Source of the DNA: Taeniopygia guttata
Taxonomy: Eukaryota > Chordata > Aves > Passeriformes > Estrildidae
Length of the DNA stretch: 64,000 bases
NCBI RefSeq assembly: GCF_048771995.1
Contig: NC_133060.1
Location: forward strand, 2,971,501 to 3,035,500
Direction of reading: 5' to 3'
Shown: positions 50,001-60,381 of the stretch, piece after piece
How positions within the stretch are numbered: the first letter of the stretch is position 1
How the letters are laid out: every line of letters begins with the position of its first letter
Made by a program: the position numbers and the translations under genes
Notes under the pieces: model-generated
Seen by the model: the letters and a program-made list of their open reading frames with translations, nothing else
Databases searched by the model: none
What the model was told of the DNA's origin: nothing

Positions 50001-50303
50001 CGCAGGGGCTGAAGCCGTGCTGCCAGCGTGGGGCTGGGGAAGGCAGTCCCTGGGGCTCGGCTGGCCTTGGGGCACTGAGGCAGCTGCTGCCAGCTCTCCT
50101 GCCTCCTGCTGCAGCTGCCCCAGTGCTTTGGCACAGGCCTTTGGCCCCTGTCAGTTCAAACATTGTACGTCCTCCAGGAAGCAGAGAGAGCTCCATACTC
50201 CATCTTTGACAACCTGCATGATCGGCTCCGCAGGGCATGGAGGAGACGGCCTCGTCTGTCGGGGCTCGGCTGGCTGCGCTGCTGGAGCTCTTCAGAGAAC
50301 TGA
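47032..50303 (+). pseudogene. MROH-family gene, right-arm copy with internal deletion
   Basis: Exons 1-9 match the left copy and are open: 47032-47170, 47496-47560, 47670-47819, 48002-48150, 48476-48623, 48875-49062, 49151-49288, 49568-49682 and 49853-49990. After exon 9 the sequence jumps, at about 50,149, from intron 9 directly into the middle of the last exon ([17 protein letters not shown] onward, ending TGA at 50301-50303). Exons 10-14, the start of exon 15 and its acceptor are therefore missing. The product would lose about 200 residues of HEAT-like repeats and read into intron 9. The junction shares 'cctg' with both parent ends, suggesting microhomology-mediated deletion. The 1-bp exon 13 defect of the left copy is within the deleted part. 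Confidence 0.82.
47221..47320. repeat. CCATG/CCATC pentanucleotide array in MROH intron 1 (right)
   Basis: About twenty pentanucleotide units (CCATG then CCATC), the counterpart of the longer left-arm array. The ratio of the two unit types also differs from the left. Confidence 0.92.
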
Positions 50304-50680
50304 ACCCAGAGGCTCTGTCTGCTGGGGCCGCCCGAGCCAGCAGGAATGTTTCGTTTCTTTAAGATTGTTCTTTCTGTCTTTTTGTTTTACTTTAGCATAT
50401 AAATATAGGATGTGTTTCAATACACAGACTCCCAGGATCTTTCTTTTGCTGCCCAGGTTCTGCAGGGTCTAGGGGAAGAGGGACAAAAGGGATCCTGGGC
50501 TCAGCAAGCTGCCCAGGCATGCAGGGTTGCAGGGAAAATGGCCAGAAGCCCCTTGGCCTTTGGTGGTTCTGCCAAAGCCTTTGTGCTGCCCACAGAGCAG
50601 ATGGGCAGGGGCTGGAGCTGTGGGGATCTCTGTGAGAGCGGTGCCTGGAGATGGCCACAAGCCCTGTCCCAGGCAGGAAG

Positions 50681-51423
50681 CGCCATCCGTGTCCTCCTGC
50701 CCGTGTGTTGCTGCCTGGATTGCTGAGGGCTCCCAGGTGCCTCTGGATGGGGCTCCTCTGGAGCTCCTGTGGGGCTGCGGCGCTGCTGCCGGGCAGGTTG
50801 GCCGGGCTGGGGAGAGCCTGAGGGGACGGGGCCACGAAGGGATGAGGGGCTGCGGAAGCCCTGACAGGACAAGGCAGTGGGAAGGCACGGGGGGGACGTG
50901 TGAGGGAGTGGGTAACCTTGGCTCGGGGAGGAAAGTGGGTTGGAGCCAAAGAGACCACTCACCCCGATGTTCCTGTGGCAAACAGAGCACGTTTATTCTC
51001 AAGCCCTTCCTTCTAAAGGGCCTTTGAAAAACCCAGTCTGGATGATTTCACTGTTCTGATCTCTGTGCCCCTTCAGATTCTGGCCTGGGGAATGCCTGCA
51101 GCCTTGGGAGAGATGTGATGGGCCGGGCCCCTGTCAGTCAAACCAGGGCTGGTACATTCACCCCGTACAAGCCAGCCTGCACGGTGACACGGCAACAGAG
51201 TGCGAGGCACAGCTGCGGGTGCTCCCCGTGAACCTCAGCTCTGGGACCACTGTCTGCCCCAAGCTTCAGGGGCTGCAGGGGGAGCCCGGCTGGGCTCTGC
51301 CCTGGGGCCATCCTGCAGGGACAGCTGCACACAGCCTGCAGCTTTGGGAATGGCAGTAGTGCCTAGGGTGGGGGGGAAGCTGCAAGTCCTTGACTGCTGT
51401 CTTGTGTTGCTGAGAAGAGGAAG
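50681..51423. other. 743-bp segment present only in the right arm
   Basis: Flanked by direct AGGAAG repeats (50,675-50,680 and 51,418-51,423), where the left arm has a single copy (CTTCCT at 12,176-12,181). It contains no recognised gene. 'gcacgtttattctcaag' at about 50,985 reads as an AATAAA-type signal on the minus strand. It is either an insertion with a 6-bp target duplication or a microhomology deletion from the left arm. Canonical LTR ends are not visible. Confidence 0.6.
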
Positions 51424-51519
51424 GACATCTTGGAACTGGGGATGCTCTATTTGAAGTCAAGTGGGCAACTTTGTGGTGGGGGAGCTGCGTGGGCCAACAG
51501 GACGCAGGGGTGCCGGTCA

Positions 51520-51800
51520 AGAGCAGCTGAAGGTGGGCCAGTGTGTGGCCAGGTGGCCAAGAAGGCCAAGGATGCCCTGGCCTGTGTCAGCAGCAGTGGG
51601 GCAGCAGGAGCAGGGCAGTGACCGTCCCCCTGGGCTGGGCAGCGCTGCGGCCATGGCTGGGAGTGCTGTGTCCACTTGTGGGCCCCTCTGAAGCAGAAAG
51701 TCCTCGAGGGGCTGGAGCGTGTGCAGAGAAGGACACGGGAGCTGGGGAAGGCTGTGGAGTGCAAGGCCAAGGAGGAGGTGCTGAGGGAGCTTTAGCCTGG
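51520..51800 (+). mobile_element. CR1 fragment upstream of the kinase start (right arm)
   Basis: Mirror of 11,797-12,080, with CR1 words 'caggtggccaagaaggcc', 'tgtgtccacttgtgggcccc' and 'ctggagcgtgtgcagagaag'. It ends about 15 bp before the kinase ATG at 51,815. Confidence 0.75.
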
Positions 51801-51814
51801 ACAACGGGAGGAAA

Positions 51815-54800
51815 ATGGTGAACATGGAAAATCCCATGAAATACACTGAACTGGAAGATATTGGCAAGGGGTGAGTCCAGCCACAGTTACTTCTACACAA
51901 CCATGGGCCAGGTGTTTTGCTGGTATATCAGGTGTTTCACTGGAAGATCTATCCAGTGTGAACTCAGGCCAGCTGCAAACGTGTTCAGATACTGGGGATA
52001 GATTGTCCCATCGCTTCAGTGCTGCTCAGAATTTGTGTGTGTGCTCAGAAAGCATTGTCAGAGACATCTCCATGCTGCCGAGGTCTTGCCTGCATCAAGG
52101 AACAGGACCTGGAAGATCTCTTTGTCTCTCAAGTGTGGGACAGCTCTGTGTTAACTTCTTTAGCATTTTTGTATGTCTCAAAATCACACTGCCACACTAA
52201 TGAAAAAAGAAGAACCTTGCTTGCCTGAAAGAGCAACCTACCTCCTATCAAAGCTGTGAAATAACAGTTCTCAGGAACATTTCTTTCCCATGGTTTGTGG
52301 AAGGAAATATTGCATGGTCAGGATAGGAACCACACAGTTTAGAAACTGAAACCCAAGATGAAAGAATAAATTCCCTTTAGGAGCTGAGGCAGTAAACCCC
52401 AACGCTTCAGCAACCGGCCCAGGCACTGCCCATGCATTTGAGAGGAAAAAGGATCATCTGCCTTCTGACAGAGCCCTCCTGCATCCTGCAAGTTTTAGGC
52501 ATTTACAGCAGAGATCTCCTGTGTGGGCTGGCTTTCACTCTACAAAATAAACAGCTTCTCCTTTCTCTGCTTCTGTTTTGTTTCTAGGACTTTTGGACAT
52601 GTGGTTAGAGCACTCAACAAAGCCACAGGAGGAGAGGTAAATGTCAACAGGCCCCGCACACTCTGCTGCACCCGAGGGGCTTTCTCCTCTGGTGTGGGCA
52701 GCTGTGGCCAGAGCTTTGGGCAGAGCTGTGCTGAAAAGGCAAAAGAAGCACAGACTGGTGCCAGCCTGCAAAGTACATTTGGGACAGTCTTTGTCCTTCT
52801 CAGCTGCCAAAAAGAAGGCCCAGAGGGCAGCAGTTCATTTCGGAGAAGGATGTGCTCACTCGCTCTCAATTGCTAAAACAAAGGTGGTGCCTTAGAGCAT
52901 CTCACTGCTCTTTGGGGCGACAGGTTCCGAGTCCTGAATTCTCATCTCTGCCTGCCAGAAAATGCATCTGAAAGTTACTGGTAGTTCCTCAGCCACCTGC
53001 AGTGCTGCACTTGGGAACTGCACACAGGGAGAGATCTGCAAGGCATCCCTAAAAACCATCGCCCAAGTTGTATCCACAGAGTATTGAGGCATGGATCACT
53101 TCTTCTGAATCCCATACAAAGCAGCAGGGAGTGTGCTCAGAGGTTTGTGAGTGATAGCTGAGACACCACTGTTAGCAAGTGGACACGGCAAAACCTCAGT
53201 GGCCCCGTGTCCTGTAACTGGCCTCCAAGGGCGCGGAGCAATGGGCTGTTGCAATGTCAGTTCCAGTTCCTGCAGTGCCTAATCACGAGGCAGTTTGGCA
53301 CAGCTCGGCTGTGTCATTGCAAAATCACTCGCTCCATGTGCCTTGTGGTCTCGTGCCACCAACTTCTCAAGTTACTGATTTTCAGTGTCATTTTAGGTTG
53401 CCATAAAGAAAATAAGACTTAAAGGATTGAAGAGGAAGCAAGTAACCGTTAATGAAATCAGTCTCATGAAGAGGCATAGGAGTCCCAGTGTTGTGAATTA
53501 TTTAGACAGGTGAGTGGTCATGGACTTATCCCATGAATGTGTGTTTACATACAGCAAACACGAGAGGTTAAAAACCCACTTTGGTCACTTCTAGAAAGTA
53601 GAGCTGTTGATTATTCTGTATTAATATTTCTCTACTCATCTCCAATGGATGAGAAGAGAGTGCATCTTGTCTGCATGAGTCTTCCCTGGCGCACGTAGTT
53701 CGAAAATTATTCAGAAATTATTCAAAACCTGGATCATCTGTATCTTACTAAGTTAATACCCTCTAAGTTCACTGCCTCCACATTTTTTTGGGATAGATTT
53801 TTTAAAGTTTCTTAAATGCTGATGAACCATCCTAAAGCTGATTTCCCTTGGATTGTTGCCCTTCTTTTCCATTGCTATGCATGCCAGGAAGACTAGGTGC
53901 TTATTTCCAGGAACACCATGCGTGACAGGCTTTTTATGTGGGCTGTTACTAAACCATGATTTTCGTTCGCTGGCCATCTAAGACATCTCCTTTTTCACAG
54001 CTGTTCTTTTCTCCTTGAGACTGCACAGATTGCAAACAACACACAGCCAAGAGGGAATGTCTATTGCTTTGATTCTGCCTTTGTCTCAAAGGGACCAGAA
54101 AACAAGAATCAACCCCTGTCTTTTCCAAACAGCAATGTAGCCATGTACGTTCATCCCCGTGCCCTTGTTTCCTTCTTTCAGCTACCTTCTGGGTGAGGAA
54201 CTCTGGCTGCTCATGGAGTACATGGACGGAGGCGCTCTGAGCGATGTCATCAGCAAGACCTGCCTGTGTGAAGGTGACATAGCATCCATCAGTCAGGAGG
54301 TCAGCAATCCCACCTGTGCTTCCAAGGGTTTGGGCAGGATTGTCTGGGAAACAGGGGCTCAGAACAGGAGAGGTTTCATGTATAAAGCTTTGTTTCTGCA
54401 TTGCTGGTATGCTATGGGCAAGTAAAAGCATCTCAAGTGAAATGCCTGCCAGTGCCCTCGCACTCACTGTACTCTGTTCTTGTACTCTTATCTCCTGCTG
54501 CTGTATTCTCACTCTGCCTCTTGTATTTGCTGTTCTCCATCTTGCCTCCTTAAACCTTTGCCTGTCTTCGCTGCATTCCTTGCTTGTAAAAGCAAAGGTG
54601 CTGGTAGCAGGATTTGAAACGAACAGCAAAGGAAAAAGGGGAGACTCATTTCTCTCAGTCCTCAGCTAAAAACCACAGTAGTGCAGCCAAAATGCGCTTT
54701 GCTTCTGAGCACACCCACTGCAGCAGCAGTCATCCTGGCTGGTTTGCAGGGGACAGTGTACAACAACAGCAGGTGCTGTTGCTCTTTCAAAAGCTGGCAT

Positions 54801-57194
54801 GCCTTTCCTTAGAAAGGTCCTGCTCTGCAAGTGTTGGAGCAGCAGCTCTTCCTCTCAATGGCGCTGCGTTCTGCCATTACTCGCCATTCCCCAGCACAGG
54901 GCATCTTTTAGATTCTTTGTTTCTTTTCTTGTGCCATGGAATCACAGCGCTAATTTTTGCCCTCCTGTTTCTCTTTTCTCTCTCAGTGCCTGCAAGGACT
55001 GGATTTTCTTCCCTCAAACCACGTAATCCACCGAGATGTGACGAGCAGCAACATCCTTTTCGGAGCCGACGGCTCTGTCAAGCTGGGTCAGTATATTCCT
55101 GGTCAGGTGCAGTGTTCCAGGGATGTGGGGTGAGGGGCTGCTTTGAGTGACTGCCAGCTCCCCAAAAATGGTGCTGGGGGCAGTGCAGGGACCCCCCCAC
55201 TGTGAGCTGATGGCACGGTTGCAATGTGCACAGAGGTATGACGAGGAACAAGCAGCCAAGAGTGGCATTGCTCTGTGTGTGTCCCTTCCAGAGGGAGGCA
55301 GTTACAAGTCTAAAGCTTCCAAAGAACAAAAGCCACTGCTGAAGGCAGTGTAAAAAATGTGGGGATTTTTTAAGTCGCCAATACCATATTTCCTTGGCTA
55401 AAGTCCTGAGGAAACAGAGCAGGGACAGTTGTCCAGGACATTCAACAGCACGTTCTCAAACTTCTACTGGGGAATTCCTTTGCTCAATTTCCTAATTGCA
55501 CAGAATTCAAATAAAACCAGTATTTTGCTTTCCCCTCAGCTGATTTTGGCATCTCTGTTGAGCTCGGCCCTGAGGAGAAGAGACCCTCCTCGGTAGCCGG
55601 GACTCCTTGGTGGATGGCGCCTGAAGTGGTGATGCGTGAACCATATGGCCCCAAAGTGGACATATGGTCTTTTGGAATTGTGGGAATTGAAATGGTAGAA
55701 CAAAATGTTCCTTACTGGAACCAAAGTCCTGCCACGGTAAGGAGCAAATACTGATCCCGCTTGTCTTTCTCACCTGCCCCGTGTTCTGCGTGCCATTGGA
55801 CAAAATCCCATTGCCATCTGCTGGAACGACTTCCACCTAAAAATGTCCCTGCAACACATCAGCATCTGCTGCAGTTTTGGTTGCATCAGTGTGGAACTCA
55901 AGCCTTACCACATGCAAACAAACCCCATTCTCAGGCAACACTTTCCTTTGGGTTATAAGCGGTTCCAGTTCTTTTGTCTGTGTAGATGACCCCAATAGCA
56001 GGAAACGAGCATCTTAGAACTGGTGTTATCCTTCCAGAAATGAAGGAAAGAACCCCAAACCCAGCAAAGTTTCTAAAACAGTGGTTTCTAGAGAGGAACT
56101 TAACCCCCTGTGCAGTTTCTGCTCACTGGGAAAGATGCCTGAAACCTGGGCAGGAGGCTTCAAGGCCCCAGAGTCCCTTCTTCTTCTTGTGCAGTGTTGC
56201 TGAAACACTTAGTGGCCGTGTTTCTCTCATAGCCCAAGCCTCGTTCTCCACGTCACCAAGCCGGAGCCTGGTGAGGGGGAGAGCCTGCCAAAACCTCCTG
56301 TTTGTTTCCTGGCATTTTCTGGGATGGGCCTACCACTCATGCATTGACTTGAGTAGGCAAACGAGCAGAGGGTGTCCATAGGGATGGCATTTCTCCTTTT
56401 TCTGAGCAGGAAAAGTTTTTCTTTTGCTGCATAAGGGAAGATGAAATTTTTAGACTGCTGAGAGACAGAGCTGCAGGTGGCTCCTGTGTGCCCAAGCAGG
56501 CATTTTCATCCCAATACATTTGTGCATGCATCTTAATGTGTCTGTGTTGAATATGAGATTGTAAATGTTTGTTTCTTTACCTGGGGATTAACTGGTGGAT
56601 TTCCTTTCTTTTCTTCCAATTACCATTGTTTTCAAGAGCAGGACAAAAAACTTGATGAGTCTTGTTCTATGGCAACTGTGCTTAAGGGACCAACAAGCAC
56701 TGCAGAGATGCCGTTCATGTACTAATCCTTGGAATTAGTTAACATAGCAAAGTCCCCCTTCCAAAAAGGCTGTCCAGCTGGTGTGAATCCTCAGAGAAGG
56801 AAATGTGCTTTTGCTGATGTAGTTCCCACTAACTAGGTCAGTCAATGAAATTGGCTGCCAAGGCAAGATTGGCAGGATGTTGGCAAAGCTGTGGTGGCAT
56901 CAGAGTTTGGGTTTTTTGTTGGTAAAGGAAAGTCATCCCTGGGTCTCTGCCAGGGCAGAAACTGCCACTGCAGAATGGAGGTTAAACAATGGGCTCTGGA
57001 GAGCAGTTACAGAAGGGAAAGAAGCAGGTGGAGCCTCGTGTTCCCTTTTTCTCCAGACTAAACACCTGAGAGCCACAGCAGGGACGCCTCAGCTGCGGCA
57101 GCCCAAGCTCCTCTCGGCTTGGCTGCGTGACTTCCTGAGCTGCTGCCTGCAGAGAGACGAGGAGCGGCGCTGGTCTGCCGACGAGCTCCTGCAG
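51815..57194 (+). CDS. PAK-type serine/threonine kinase, right-arm copy
   Basis: Seven exons in consistent phase: 51815-51870, 52588-52636, 53397-53509, 54182-54299, 54987-55086, 55540-55736 and 57057-57194. The domain order is as in the left copy: [12 protein letters not shown] glycine loop, [65 protein letters not shown] and [20 protein letters not shown]. The glycine loop here (GKGTFG) is closer to the family pattern than the left copy's GKGHLG. The catalytic-loop Lys is Thr. No regulatory N-terminus or final C-terminal exon is seen: a CR1 fragment lies downstream. There is no stop or frameshift in the seven exons, so it could be expressed as a small kinase-domain protein. Confidence 0.8.
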
Positions 57195-57399
57195 GTAAAA
57201 CGCAAAGGGGCTGCAGGTGAAAGAGTGTGCGAGGGATGGGCTCCTCCTCCAGTGAGGCCCGAGGCATCAGATGAGCCCCCTTCCTCCTCACCTCCACTCT
57301 TGGTGCTCTTCAAATGAAAATGCTGAGCAGTGCTGGGCTGGGCTGGGCTGGTAGGGCTCTGTAAAGTCCTCTGGTCCAAGTGTCCTGCAATGAGCAGGG

Positions 57400-57775
57400 A
57401 CATCTTTAAAGAGATCAGGTTGCTCAGAGCCCTGTCCCACCTGACCTGGGATGGTTCCAGGGATGGGGCACCTACAAGTCCTGGGACAACCTGTGCCAGG
57501 GTGGCACCATGCTCCGAGTAAACCAGTTCTTCCTTAGACCTACTCTGATTAGATCCCCTTTGTGTTTAAAACTATTCACCCACATTCTATTGTAACTGGC
57601 CCTGTTAAAAAATGTGTCCCCCACTTTCTTCAATGCCACTCTGGAGTCTTGGAAAGGGGCAATAAAGTCTCCCTGGGGCCTGTTCTTCACAAAACTGAAT
57701 AACTCCACCTCTCGGGTGCTCTGTTTTCTGACTGTCTCTGTTGCCCTGTTTTGGAACTGGGTGGTGTGTTCTGTT
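57400..57775 (-). mobile_element. CR1 3'-end fragment (right arm)
   Basis: Mirror of 5,870-6,245, with 'agatcaggttgctcagagccctgtccc' and 'tccagggatggggcacct' in CR1 order on the minus strand. Confidence 0.65.
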
Positions 57776-58284
57776 TTACCTAACAGCAAAAGAATTGAAG
57801 TAGAGCAATGCAGGGTACAGAGCCATGAAATGGTGGCAGAGGAACCCAAGGCTGCCAGCCCTGGCAGAGCAGTCTGGAGAGATTTGGCTGTGGGCAGGAG
57901 GGGCTGTGGGGCCTCCCTGTGAGCCTCTGAGGGGCCCTGGTTTGTGCCCCCCACCCCACCCTTAGAGGCTTCTGGCACACAAACAGGGACAGCTGGGAGG
58001 GACTTGTCCCAGCCCCGTCTGCTGCCTGGCACGCTCAGGCAGAGGGGAACTGGCCCAGGCTGCTGCCAGGTTGTGTGGCAGAGAGGTGCGGGGACGCTGT
58101 GCTCCAGGAGGGTTTGGATGGATGCAGACGAGAGATCTCTGAAGGCTGCTCTTAGAATATCAGGTTTGTTACAGAGGGGGAAAGGTCCTGCGTGGAGCCG
58201 CCAGACGCAGCACGGGGCAGGGCCTGAGGGAGTGGGGAGGGAGAGACAAGGGGGAGAGAGAGACAAGAGGATGCTCCAGGAGAG

Positions 58285-58390
58285 GGTGGAAGTTCCAGGA
58301 GGGGGGGAGTTCCAGGAGAAGGGGAGTTCCAGGAGAAGGGGAGTTCCAAGAGAGGGGAAATTCCAAGAGAGGGGAAATTCCAAGAGGGCG
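58285..58390. repeat. 17-bp minisatellite (right arm)
   Basis: Mirror of the array at 5,229-5,335, with units GAGAGGGGAAATTCCAA and GGAGAAGGGGAGTTCCA. Confidence 0.75.
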
Positions 58391-58552
58391 TCTGGCTCCT
58401 CAGGGACTCCTTATCAGGGGGTTTCAAGGTGGGCTGGAACAAGACCTGGGCCAATGGGGTCACAGACACCTGATGCTTCAGGGGAGGGTTACAGGTGTGG
58501 GATGAACCATACATTGGGGTGAGATCCAACAGTCCATTTGGCCTTTGGACCT

Positions 58553-58681
58553 ATCTACTTCTCTAACTTCACTGGTTAAACTAACACTCCACCAATTCTC
58601 TCTTCTTATAAGGAAGAAAGTACAACAATTATTTTTTACATGAACAGTGCATGAGACTCTAGTAGAAATATGTAAACATTA
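58553..58681. repeat. direct repeat, copy 1 (inner)
   Basis: About 125 bp from 'tacttctctaacttcactgg' to 'tatgtaaacatta', repeated almost exactly at 59,503-59,627 in the same orientation. The left arm has one inner copy (about 4,930-5,060). This copy continues into 'ggaggcagag', which shows the sequence before the retrovirus landed in copy 2. Confidence 0.88.
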
Positions 58682-58739
58682 GGAGGCAGAGAAAACTTTT
58701 AAGAAAACTTTAAAGCATTTGAAAGAGCAGGGTGATATT

Positions 58740-59375
58740 ACACAGCCTTCCTGTGATGTCACACACCCCTGTGATGTCACACAGACATCTATGGGATGTC
58801 ATATTGCCCCTGTGATGTCACACACATCTCTGTGATGTCACACAGCCCCTCTGATGTCACTCAGCCTTCCTGTGATGTCACACAAACCTGTGACATCACA
58901 CAACCTCCTGTGATGTCACACAGAAATCTCTGTGATGTCACACAGCTTCTTTGATGTCATACAGCCCCTGTGATGTCACACAGCATCCTGTGATGTCACG
59001 CACACATTTCTGTGATGTCATATTGCTCCTGTGAAGTCATACCTCTATCTCTGATGTCACATGGACATCTCTGTGATGTCACAAAGCAGCTGTGACATCA
59101 CACCGCTTTTGGTGATGTCACATGGACATCTCTGTGATGTCATATTGCCCCTGTGATGTCACACAGACATATCTGTGATGTTACTCGGACATCTCTGTGA
59201 CGTCATATTGCCCCTGTGATGTCACACAGACATATCTGTGATGCCACATTGCCCCTGTGATGACACACAGCTCTCTTTGATGTCACATGGATATCTCTGT
59301 GATGTCACACTGTTCCTTTGATGTCACACAGGTCTCTGTGATGTCACAGAGCCCCTGTGATGTCACACTGTTGCA
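58740..59375. repeat. TGTGATGTCACA satellite, right copy
   Basis: Dozens of copies of TGTGATGTCACA-centred units of about 19-40 bp, expanded relative to the left arm. One unit has a perfect CRE-type palindrome TGACGTCA (59,198-59,205). Most others carry TGATGTCA, one C-to-T step away. Confidence 0.88.
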
Positions 59376-59502
59376 CTAGGACACAAAATAACTCACATCG
59401 TCATATTAAGATTAAAAGAGAAAAAGGAAGTAACTTTTATTTTTGCTTTATGTAATATATTAAATTTTTAAAGCGGCAATGGATTGGAGGATGTAATTAC
59501 TA

Positions 59503-59627
59503 CTTCTCTAACTTCACTGGTTAAACTAACACTCCATCAATTCTCTCTTCTTATAAGGAAGAAAGTACAACAATTATTATTTACATGAACAGTGCATGAG
59601 AACTCTAGTAGAAATATGTAAACATTA
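59503..59627. repeat. direct repeat, copy 2 (outer)
   Basis: Second copy of the 58,553-58,681 sequence, so the satellite is bracketed by direct repeats. It is cut exactly at 'aaacatta' by the retroviral LTR. Confidence 0.88.
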
Positions 59628-60295
59628 TGTCCTAGGGTGACTGTTATGGTGTTTGTATCTCCAATCGTGTGTTCTGTTTACGTTTGATATTATGTTCTGT
59701 GCTTTCAGAACTGACTCTGAAAGTGAAGGTTTGTTTTGCTGTGTTATCATCTGGTTCACCTCCCCCCATGTCTGCTGGAAAGCTAGAAAAGGCTAGGGCT
59801 GGCTGGCTGGCTTTGCTTTGCTTGCTTGCTTGCTTGGCTTGCTTGCTTTGCCTGCTTTCTTGCTTTGCTTCCTAGTTAGGTTAAGCAGTCCAATTCTTTC
59901 CCTGGACTGTTGCTTTTTTCCCTTCCTCTTTCTGAATATCATCCAGCCTGCTCTGGACTGGGATCTGGGAAACACCAAAGAACACCAGGAGCCTGCATTT
60001 GGAGATCTGCAGCAGCCATCCCCAGTGCTGGAGAGCAATCCCCAGTGCCCAGACCCGGGCGACCACTCCCAGGAAAGACCTTCTGGATTTGTTCATCTCT
60101 TCAGAGGGGTGAAAGAGTTTTGTTGTCATCTGGTGTTGTTAATTGTTTTGGTGCTGGGGAGTGCTTTGTTGTTGAATAAACAGGTTCTTTTCCACTTCTC
60201 TCTCAGAGGGAATTTTTCCCTGAACCAGGTGTGTGGAGAGGGGCCGTGGGGGTTTATTTCCTGGGTTTTCCCCAAATTTGCCCTAAACTAGGACA
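59628..60295 (+). repeat. 5' LTR, 668 bp
   Basis: Bounded by an 8-bp perfect inverted repeat, TGTCCTAG at the start and CTAGGACA at the end, with canonical TG...CA. It contains a (CTTG)n-like simple repeat at about 59,811-59,870 and a polyadenylation signal AATAAA at 60,175-60,180. It is followed after 7 bp by the PBS. The 3' LTR is beyond the window, so the age cannot be estimated here. Confidence 0.92.
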
Positions 60296-60302
60296 AATAT
60301 TT

Positions 60303-60320
60303 TGGCGCCCAACGTGGGGC
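60303..60320 (+). promoter_or_regulatory. primer binding site, tRNA-Lys(1,2) type
   Basis: TGGCGCCCAACGTGGGGC, the 18-nt sequence complementary to the 3' end of tRNA-Lys as used by several betaretroviruses. It lies 7 nt after the LTR end. Confidence 0.9.
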
Positions 60321-60381
60321 TCGAGAGAGTGGAAAAAACCCTGTTGTAATCATATTTTTGTTCCAATTATTTTGTGTGGGT

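Larger units (their letters stand above)
45243..59440. repeat. right arm of the large inverted repeat
   Basis: Reverse complement of about 4,545-19,338. It starts at 'caaaagcacaaggaaacatg' beside a simple-sequence tract and runs out past the satellite. It lacks about 1.57 kb present on the left (inside MROH). It has 743 bp absent on the left (50,681-51,423) and a much longer satellite. Because the two arms carry different indels, they are distinct sequences and not one sequence read twice. Confidence 0.93.

Noticed and set aside
4545..59440. Whole palindrome as an assembly foldback artefact
   Set aside because: The arms carry different large indels, repeat counts and coding substitutions, which a duplicated read would not show. 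Still worth long-read confirmation.
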